Positions 1 through 5,468 of a DNA stretch of 10,662 nt are shown here, piece by piece. The stretch is taken from positions 1 to 10,662 of the forward strand of contig CAJWAY010000038.1 in the NCBI GenBank assembly GCA_913020685.1, read 5' to 3'. A model generated the notes under the pieces. The model saw only the letters and a list, made by a program, of their open reading frames with translations. It had not been told where the DNA came from and searched no databases. Made by a program: the position numbers and the translations under genes. Origin of the DNA: an uncultured Flavobacteriaceae bacterium. Lineage in GTDB: Bacteria; Bacteroidota; Bacteroidia; Flavobacteriales; Flavobacteriaceae. Positions within the stretch are counted from its first letter, which is position 1. Each line of letters begins with the position of its first letter.

Positions 1-982
1 CAAGTTTTTCTATAACAATAAATGTGTCTTTACTATATTTTTTGGCAGCATCATAACAATCTTTATGTAAATAATCTCCAGAGGTAGGAAGTGTATTAAA
101 ATTTGATAAAATATCTCTTCTAATTTTAGAGAATATTTTAGGGTCGTTTGTTCCAACATAAAAAACCTGATTTTTCTTTGGAATGTCATATGTATCTATA
201 CGAACAGCAAAAACTGCAACTTTTCCAGCACTTCCAGATGCATTGTATAAGAGTCTTTTATCAGCATTAAATCTAGATGGTATTTTTGATTCAACATCCC
301 TTATAATTTCAATATATTTATTGTCGGATGCTAACTTCTTACTTTTAATTATATCAGAATTTCTATAATTTTTATTTTGAAGGTTTATTAAAATTTCCTC
401 TGGACTATTTCCAAGATTAATATCCAGTTCATTTACTAATTCAAGTTTCCCATCTTTATTAACTTTTGCATAAAGAGCAAGTTCAGTATATGCTGGACCT
501 CTTTTGACTAAAGATCCACCGGAGTTATTACAAACTCCGCCAACTATTGAAGCACCTATAGAAGTTGATCCTATGACAGAATGAGGTTCTTTTCCTGCAG
601 GTTTTAGCATTTTTTCTAGGTCATATAATGTACTTCCAGCTAATCCTATAATCTGATTTCCATCGTTTATTAAGTGGATATGGTCAATTCTCATTGTATT
701 AATAATAATAATTGGTCTATCATATCCACTACCATATGGTGTTGACCCCCCCGTTAGTCCTGTATTTGCCGCTTGCATGATAATAATCATTTCTTCCTTT
801 ACACAAATTTTAAGGACATCCCATAACTCAATTAATATTCCAGGTTTAATAACAGCTAATGCATTTCCTTCTCCATACCTCCAGCCTTTAGAGAAAGGTT
901 CTTTATTTAAACTGTCCGTAAAGACATATTTTCTCCCTACTACTTTCCTAAATTCATGAATTAATTTGCTATTATCTTTCAT
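1..982 (-). CDS. dld: Quinone-dependent D-lactate dehydrogenase, N-terminal part (3' end outside window)
   Basis: This membrane-associated FAD enzyme oxidises D-lactate to pyruvate and passes electrons to quinone. Reading the minus strand from the ATG at 982-980 gives 327 uninterrupted codons to the window edge. The translation follows E. coli Dld, as I remember it, almost without gaps. Matching blocks include ALAVIKPG (residues 41-48), MQAANTGLTGGSTP (69-82), the FAD-binding block KEPHSVIGSTSIGAS (131-145), GGVCNNSGGSLVKRGPAYTE (148-167), FNADKRLLYNASG (238-250) and FYVGTNDPKIF (274-284). The E. coli protein is about 570 residues, so a little over half is visible and the membrane-binding domain is missing. 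An in-frame stop at 1013-1015 lies upstream with no ATG between, which supports this start. No Shine-Dalgarno precedes it. The gene is roughly 30% GC by hand count of several lines, and 12 of its 13 arginines are AGA or AGG, so it may be transferred DNA. The family call is secure; its origin is inference. Confidence 0.93.
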   Translation of the reverse strand, partial: MKDNSKLIHEFRKVVGRKYVFTDSLNKEPFSKGWRYGEGNALAVIKPGILIELWDVLKICVKEEMIIIMQAANTGLTGGSTPYGSGYDRPIIIINTMRIDHIHLINDGNQIIGLAGSTLYDLEKMLKPAGKEPHSVIGSTSIGASIVGGVCNNSGGSLVKRGPAYTELALYAKVNKDGKLELVNELDINLGNSPEEILINLQNKNYRNSDIIKSKKLASDNKYIEIIRDVESKIPSRFNADKRLLYNASGSAGKVAVFAVRIDTYDIPKKNQVFYVGTNDPKIFSKIRRDILSNFNTLPTSGDYLHKDCYDAAKKYSKDTFIVIEKL

Positions 983-1178
983 ATGTATACATATTAAGTT
1001 TATTGGTTTTGATCAATTTTCTAAATCTGCAGACATATAAAAATTATTTTTTTGTAATTTTTGATATTATCTTTATTTTGAAATAAATCCAATTTTAAAT
1101 TATCTGCGTCCTCTTAAATAAAAATTGTCTAATCTATTACTCAATCACCTCCTTAGTTAATCACAAAATTAAAATTTA
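983..1178. other. AT-rich divergent intergenic region between dld and the PhyH gene
   Basis: This 196-base spacer must carry the start signals of both divergent genes. Seen directly: a 16-base dyad at 1072-1087 (TTTATTT, TG, AAATAAA), a PstI-type palindrome CTGCAG at 1028-1033, and at 1144-1155 the 12-mer ATCACCTCCTTA. That 12-mer equals the 3' end of many 16S rRNAs and reads on the minus strand as a perfect Shine-Dalgarno. A weak Bacteroidota-type promoter for the plus strand could be TTTG at 1051-1054, 19 bases, then TATTTTG at 1074-1080, one base short of the TAnnTTTG consensus and overlapping the dyad. I see no good promoter match for dld, no tRNA, and no convincing small gene. Confidence 0.5.
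1072..1087. repeat. Perfect 7-base inverted repeat, possible operator
   Basis: TTTATTT and AAATAAA are exact reverse complements separated by TG. The two-base gap is too short for an RNA hairpin, so if functional it would be a protein-binding dyad in DNA. It overlaps the weak promoter candidate for the PhyH gene. In DNA this AT-rich such a dyad may arise by chance. Confidence 0.3.
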
Positions 1179-1997
1179 ATGAGGCATTTACATCTTCTAG
1201 ACAAAAATTATCCTTTAAATTCCGATCAAATCAGTTTTTATCGAAACAACGGGTTCATCAAACTAAAAAACATCTTTGATGCCGAAACATTGAGATTTTT
1301 CGAACAATCAATTTCCCATAGAGTAGATCAAAAATCAAAAGATTCAATTCCTTTGAAGAAACGAGATACATATGGTAAGGCTTTTTTACAAATTTTAAAT
1401 CTGTGGACAGAAGACGAAGAAATTAAAAGATTTGTATTCTCTAAAAGATTGGCAAAGATTGCCACCGAATTGATGGAGGTTGAGGGAGTAAGAATGTATC
1501 ACGACCAAGCTCTCTACAAAGAGGGGGATGGAGGCTTTACTCCTTGGCATGCAGATCAATACTATTGGCCATTAAGTAGTGATAAGACCATAACGGCTTG
1601 GATACCTTTACATAAAATTGACCCCGAAATGGGACCTTTAGAATTCAGTGCCGGAAGTCAGGTCATTAGTGAAGGCAGAGCCTTGGCCATTAGTGACGAA
1701 AGTGAAAAACAAATCGAAAATCGATTGAGAGTAACTGATTTTGAAAAAGTATCAGAACCTTTTGATTTGGGTGAAGTTAGCTTTCATTCTGGTTGGATTT
1801 TTCATCGTGCAGGCCCAAATAAAACTAACCACACAAGGAAAGTAATGACCATCATCTACATGGACAAAAATATGCGACTGGTTTCCCCTTCTAACGATGG
1901 ACAGGTCAATGATTGGAATACTTGGTGTCCTGGGGCCAAAATAGGTGAAGTTATCGACACATATCTCAACCCTATCATTTTCAAAAAATGCACCTAA
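1179..1997 (+). CDS. PhyH-family Fe(II)/2-oxoglutarate-dependent dioxygenase
   Basis: Members of the phytanoyl-CoA dioxygenase (PhyH) family hydroxylate small molecules using Fe(II), O2 and 2-oxoglutarate; substrates vary widely and none can be assigned here. The 272-residue protein has the expected architecture: an N-terminal 'FYRNNGFIKLKNIFD' segment (20-34), the HxD half of the metal triad in TPWHADQYYWP (H124, D126), the core strand TAWIPLHKIDPEMGPLEFSAGS (139-160), and the distal histidine in FHRAGPNKTNHTRK. H209 is the likely third ligand and R220 the likely 2-oxoglutarate carboxylate contact. All catalytic residues are present, so it should be active. The start is the first ATG after an in-frame TAA at 1170-1172. 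The methyltransferase start codon follows one base after its stop, suggesting co-transcription and perhaps a shared substrate. The fold call is firm; the substrate is unknown. Confidence 0.9.
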   Translation: MRHLHLLDKNYPLNSDQISFYRNNGFIKLKNIFDAETLRFFEQSISHRVDQKSKDSIPLKKRDTYGKAFLQILNLWTEDEEIKRFVFSKRLAKIATELMEVEGVRMYHDQALYKEGDGGFTPWHADQYYWPLSSDKTITAWIPLHKIDPEMGPLEFSAGSQVISEGRALAISDESEKQIENRLRVTDFEKVSEPFDLGEVSFHSGWIFHRAGPNKTNHTRKVMTIIYMDKNMRLVSPSNDGQVNDWNTWCPGAKIGEVIDTYLNPIIFKKCT

Positions 1998-1998
1998 A

Positions 1999-2826
1999 AT
2001 GCTTTACAATAAATTATTAAAAACTAAACATTTTTTCAGCTGTAAAGTATTTAATTACAAGAACTTACAAAGGTTAAATCAACATGGAGTAGAAGGTAAA
2101 TACATCGCTCAAGCTTTTTTAAAGACACTAAATGGTGAAAACACTCCCGATGAAAATCAACTTTTTAAAAAACTGAATCAGTTCAGATTGGATTTGATTA
2201 CTGATAAACGAAAGATCAGTTTTGAAGAAATTGGTCATAAATCTATAATGACTGTTGCAGAAGTGGTTGGCCGTGCTGCTTCACCTGAAATTTGGAGTCA
2301 GTTTTTTTATCGACTTTCCCAAGCAAGTAGGATTAAAAACATCTTGGAAATCGGAACCAATTTAGGTGTTTCAGGTCAGTATTTTATCAAAGCATTAGAG
2401 GGTAAAAAAAATACAAAATTTATTAGCATGGAAGGTGTAAAACGCCTTTGCGAAATTGCTTCAACCAGATTTGATTTAATTTCGGGTGAGAATCATTTTG
2501 AAGTTGTTCATGGATTGTATGATAAATCATTACAAAATATAGTAATAAGCAATATTTACTTTGATTTGATCTTTATTGACGGTAATCACCGATATGAGGC
2601 TACTCTTAAATATTTTGAATTACTTAAAAATAATTTATCCTACAGGGCCATAGTTATTTTTGATGATATTCACTGGAGTAGTGGAATGAGGAGAGCATGG
2701 AGGGAGATATGTACTCAAAAAGGCGTTGTATTTTCTATAAATTTTTTCAAACTGGGTTTAATCGTATTCGATTCAAAACAATCCAAACCCACCGATGATC
2801 ATTATCAATTATTTTTATCTCTATAA
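1999..2826 (+). CDS. Class I SAM-dependent methyltransferase (Methyltransf_24-like)
   Basis: This predicted soluble methyltransferase transfers a methyl group from S-adenosylmethionine to an unidentified acceptor. In the 275-residue product, the Rossmann SAM-binding motif I is ILEIGTNLGVS (115-125). An acidic residue ends strand 2 (E145 in ISMEG), motif IV is DLIFIDGNHRYEA (189-201), and an Asp pair lies in IVIFDDIHWS (218-227). The IDGNH and FDDIHW blocks are typical of the Methyltransf_24 group, which includes sugar and small-molecule O-methyltransferases. I place the start at 1999 because it lies one base after the PhyH stop. An earlier in-frame ATG at 1945 would overlap the PhyH gene by 53 bases and add 18 residues of mostly antisense-of-frame sequence. 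The first 100 or so residues are a helical region specific to this subgroup. Translational coupling with the oxygenase is inferred from spacing. Confidence 0.85.
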   Translation: MLYNKLLKTKHFFSCKVFNYKNLQRLNQHGVEGKYIAQAFLKTLNGENTPDENQLFKKLNQFRLDLITDKRKISFEEIGHKSIMTVAEVVGRAASPEIWSQFFYRLSQASRIKNILEIGTNLGVSGQYFIKALEGKKNTKFISMEGVKRLCEIASTRFDLISGENHFEVVHGLYDKSLQNIVISNIYFDLIFIDGNHRYEATLKYFELLKNNLSYRAIVIFDDIHWSSGMRRAWREICTQKGVVFSINFFKLGLIVFDSKQSKPTDDHYQLFLSL

Positions 2827-2870
2827 TTGGATAGTTACACATGCCCCAAGCCTAATCAAAACTTTCACAT

Positions 2871-2878
2871 TATATTTG
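2871..2878 (+). promoter_or_regulatory. Bacteroidota -7 promoter element (TATATTTG) for aroC
   Basis: TATATTTG matches the Bacteroidota -7 consensus TAnnTTTG exactly and ends 14 bases before the aroC ATG. Transcription from it would give a leader of under 10 bases. No TTG or TTTG stands about 19-20 bases upstream, so the -33 half is missing and the call is tentative. Confidence 0.4.
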
Positions 2879-2892
2879 TATTTTAAAATCGT

Positions 2893-3957
2893 ATGTCAGG
2901 AAATTCATTTGGCAAATTATTTCAGTTAACCTCTTTTGGAGAGTCTCACGGACCCGCTATTGGGGGTGTGATAGATGGATGTCCTTCAGGTATTGAGCTT
3001 GATATGGAAGCCATTCAAAAGGATCTCAACCGAAGAAAACCTGGTCAATCAGCCATAGTAACTCAAAGGAAAGAGCCCGATGAAGTTGAATTTTTTTCCG
3101 GTGTCTTTGATGGTAAAACCACTGGAGTTCCCATAGGATTTGCTATCTTCAATACCAATCAGAAATCAAAGGATTATGACCATATCAAGGACCAATATCG
3201 ACCTTCACACGCAGACAAAGTTTACGATGACAAATACGGATTTAGGGATTATCGTGGAGGGGGAAGAAGTTCGGCCCGAGAAACTGCCAGTAGGGTGGTG
3301 GCAGGAGCCATTGCCAAACAGTTCCTAAGTGATGTCAAATTCACAGCCTATGTTTCTGCTGTGGGAGAAATCCAAATGAATAAAACCTATCAGGAAGTAG
3401 ATCTTGATACTATAGAACAAAATCCTGTCCGTTGTCCCGACCCCGAAAAGGCATTGGAAATGGAGAAATACATAAAACAAATTCGAAAAGAAGGGGATAC
3501 TGTAGGAGGGGTCATAAGTTGTGTAATTCAAAACGTTCCTGCTGGATTAGGAGAGCCTGTTTTTAACAAACTGCATGCAGAATTAGGAAAGGCCATGCTT
3601 TCGATTAATGCAGTAAAAGGTTTCGAGTATGGCAGTGGCTTTGAAGGTGCAAAAGATAGGGGAAGTAATCATAATGATTTATACAATAATGATGGTACTA
3701 CTCAAACGAACCAATCTGGTGGGATACAAGGAGGAATTTCCAACGGGATGGACATCTATTTTAATGTTGCTTTTAAACCTGTAGCCACCATCATGCAGTC
3801 TCAGCAAACCATCAACAATAAGGGTGAAAATGTAGAAATGCAGGGTAAAGGAAGACACGACCCTTGTGTTGTGCCGAGGGCTGTCCCAATTGTAGAAGCA
3901 ATGGCCGCTTTGGTTTTGGCAGATTTAACTCTATTGGACAGAGTTGTCAAAAGGTAA
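2893..3957 (+). CDS. aroC: Chorismate synthase
   Basis: Chorismate synthase performs the last shikimate-pathway step, the anti-1,4 elimination of phosphate from 5-enolpyruvylshikimate-3-phosphate to give chorismate, using reduced FMN. All three family signatures are present in the 354-residue protein: FGESHGPAIGGVIDGCPSG (15-33), the YRGGGRSSARETASR block (120-134), and RHDPCVVPRAVPIVEAMAA (321-339). The central motifs NAVKGFEYGSGF (239-250) and NQSGGIQGGISNG (273-285) also match. Length is normal for the bacterial enzyme. The start is supported by an in-frame TAA at 2884-2886 and by MSGNSFGKLFQLTSFGESHG, a typical N-terminus. It follows the methyltransferase after 66 bases, with its own promoter candidate, so it is probably transcribed independently. 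A 9-base inverted repeat straddles its stop codon. No Shine-Dalgarno is present. Confidence 0.98.
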   Translation: MSGNSFGKLFQLTSFGESHGPAIGGVIDGCPSGIELDMEAIQKDLNRRKPGQSAIVTQRKEPDEVEFFSGVFDGKTTGVPIGFAIFNTNQKSKDYDHIKDQYRPSHADKVYDDKYGFRDYRGGGRSSARETASRVVAGAIAKQFLSDVKFTAYVSAVGEIQMNKTYQEVDLDTIEQNPVRCPDPEKALEMEKYIKQIRKEGDTVGGVISCVIQNVPAGLGEPVFNKLHAELGKAMLSINAVKGFEYGSGFEGAKDRGSNHNDLYNNDGTTQTNQSGGIQGGISNGMDIYFNVAFKPVATIMQSQQTINNKGENVEMQGKGRHDPCVVPRAVPIVEAMAALVLADLTLLDRVVKR

Positions 3958-3977
3958 TACACAAAACCATTACCTTT
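3950..3977 (+). repeat. Inverted repeat overlapping the aroC stop codon
   Basis: AAAGGTAAT (3950-3958) and ATTACCTTT (3969-3977) are perfect complements around a 10-base loop. The aroC TAA lies inside the left arm. The stem has only two GC pairs and no T-run follows, so it does not look like a standard intrinsic terminator. It could be a weak 3'-end structure or chance. Confidence 0.35.
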
Positions 3978-4064
3978 CCATTGATGGGCAGGCGTATGTT
4001 TTAAGTTAGAAATCAATACCCTGCTAAATAATTGATTATCACAAAGCTAACCTAAGTTAAACGA

Positions 4065-5345
4065 ATGAAAAAAATAGCATTACATTGGAGTATTCTGCTA
4101 GGTATGATTCTTGGTGTTTTAGTGGGTATAATCTTTACTACATTTGAAGCCGGTCCCAAGATCATTTCCCATTGGGTAAAGCCTTTTGGGACTATTTTTA
4201 TAAATGCCCTCAAGCTAATCGCCATGCCCCTGATACTGGGCTCTTTGATTAAGGGAGTTTCTGATCTAAAAGATATTTCAAAATTATCAAAAATGGGAGG
4301 TCGTACCATTGGCATTTACATTATAACAACCACCGTAGCTGTGATGATTGGATTGGCCATGGTCAATGCCATAAAACCAGGGACAAGCATAAGCGAAGAA
4401 ACCCGACAAGACCTAATTACAGCATACCAATCCGATGCTGAAGAAAAACAAGCCATTGCTAAACAACAAAAAGATGCAGGCCCATTGCAAGCATTAGTAG
4501 ATTTGGTTCCTGACAATATTTTTAAAGCTACTACTGAAAATGGGAATATGCTTCAAGTTATCTTTTTTGCTCTGTTTTTTGGGGTGGGATTGATACTTAT
4601 TCCTGCGGAAAAATCAAAACCTGTAAAGGATTTTTTTGATGGATTTAATGAGGTCATTCTTAGGCTAATCGATTTGATCATGTTGGTTGCACCTTATGGA
4701 GTATTTGCCCTATTGGCAGCACTTATAGTCGAATCCCCAAGTTTGGACTTGTTTCGTGCCTTGGGTATGTATGCCATGACTTTAGTCATTGGCTTAGTTG
4801 TTATGGGTATATTTTATCTTTTATTAGTTAAGCTATTTGTAAAACTTAAGCCTAAAAAATTCATTGAGGGTATTGCACCAGCTCAATTACTTGCCTTTTC
4901 TACTAGTTCCAGTGCGGCAACTCTTCCCGTGACCATGGAGCGGGTAGAAGAACATTTGGGAGTCGATGAAGAAGTAGCCAGTTTTGTATTGCCTATTGGT
5001 GCTACAATTAATATGGATGGCACTAGTCTTTATCAAGCTGTAGCAGCTGTTTTTATTGCTCAGGCTTTCGGGATGGATTTAGGTGCGGGTACCCAATTGA
5101 CAATTGTCATGACGGCTACTTTGGCTTCTATTGGAGCTGCTGCCGTACCTGGAGCTGGAATGGTGATGCTAGTCATTGTTTTAGCTCAAGCAGGTATTCC
5201 GGAAGCAGGCTTGGCGCTAATTTTTGCTATCGACCGTCCTCTAGACATGTGTCGAACTGTTATAAATATTACCGGTGATGCCTCTGTATCCTTGTTGGTG
5301 GCCAAGTCTACAGGTAAACTTAGTAATCATTCCAAAGGAAAATAA
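4065..5345 (+). CDS. Dicarboxylate/amino acid:cation symporter (SDF / GltP family)
   Basis: This inner-membrane secondary transporter takes up acidic amino acids or C4-dicarboxylates with Na+ or H+. The 426-residue protein shows the family layout: scaffold helices in the first half (hydrophobic segments near 8-26, 46-62, 82-103, 162-180, 200-222 and 234-257), the serine-rich hairpin 1 FSTSSSAATLP (278-288), the cation-binding NMDGT in helix 7 (316-320), hairpin 2 around GAAAVPGAGMVML (357-369), and helix 8 DRPLDMCRTVINITGD (390-405). D394 and R397 correspond to the substrate-binding Asp and Arg of GltPh. The Arg favours acidic substrates over neutral ones. A charged 30-residue insert (about 109-139, rich in Glu, Gln and Lys) sits between helices 3 and 4. 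The start follows an in-frame TAA at 4053-4055. Aspartate/glutamate versus succinate/fumarate cannot be decided here. Confidence 0.93.
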   Translation: MKKIALHWSILLGMILGVLVGIIFTTFEAGPKIISHWVKPFGTIFINALKLIAMPLILGSLIKGVSDLKDISKLSKMGGRTIGIYIITTTVAVMIGLAMVNAIKPGTSISEETRQDLITAYQSDAEEKQAIAKQQKDAGPLQALVDLVPDNIFKATTENGNMLQVIFFALFFGVGLILIPAEKSKPVKDFFDGFNEVILRLIDLIMLVAPYGVFALLAALIVESPSLDLFRALGMYAMTLVIGLVVMGIFYLLLVKLFVKLKPKKFIEGIAPAQLLAFSTSSSAATLPVTMERVEEHLGVDEEVASFVLPIGATINMDGTSLYQAVAAVFIAQAFGMDLGAGTQLTIVMTATLASIGAAAVPGAGMVMLVIVLAQAGIPEAGLALIFAIDRPLDMCRTVINITGDASVSLLVAKSTGKLSNHSKGK

Positions 5346-5416
5346 TGAGATGATAATTACCCTAAAGCATAACTATAGTCAAATAATCTCCTTTTTATCT
5401 AGTTTGAGAGGCATTA

Positions 5417-5436
5417 GAAAAAAAGTGAAAAAAAGT
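5417..5436. repeat. Tandem 10-base repeat, GAAAAAAAGT x2
   Basis: Two identical, directly adjacent copies of GAAAAAAAGT lie between the convergent symporter and mutS2 genes. On the minus strand they give two T7 runs 33-51 bases past the mutS2 stop, but no GC-rich stem precedes them. Nothing else is seen in the 123-base gap (5346-5468) that would end transcription of either gene clearly. Confidence 0.55.
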
Positions 5437-5468
5437 ACAATGGTCGGAATAAATCAACAGGGAGGAAA

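Noticed and set aside
183..959. Short plus-strand frames at 183-368 and 777-959
   Set aside because: They are antisense shadows of dld, whose minus-strand frame is open and conserved across the whole segment.
1100..1144. TTG-initiated 14-residue frame on the minus strand behind the perfect Shine-Dalgarno
   Set aside because: Spacing from AGGAGG to TTG is only three bases, the frame is tiny, and no homology is recognisable.
1945..1998. Upstream ATG that would extend the methyltransferase by 18 residues
   Set aside because: It lies wholly inside the 3' end of the PhyH gene, giving a 53-base overlap, and the added residues show no family motif. The ATG at 1999 sits one base after the PhyH stop, like the DUF885-DUF2461 junction in this window.
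3995..4002. TATGTTTT as a -7 promoter element for the symporter gene
   Set aside because: It has one mismatch from TAnnTTTG, no -33 partner at 19-20 bases, and lies more than 60 bases before the ATG.
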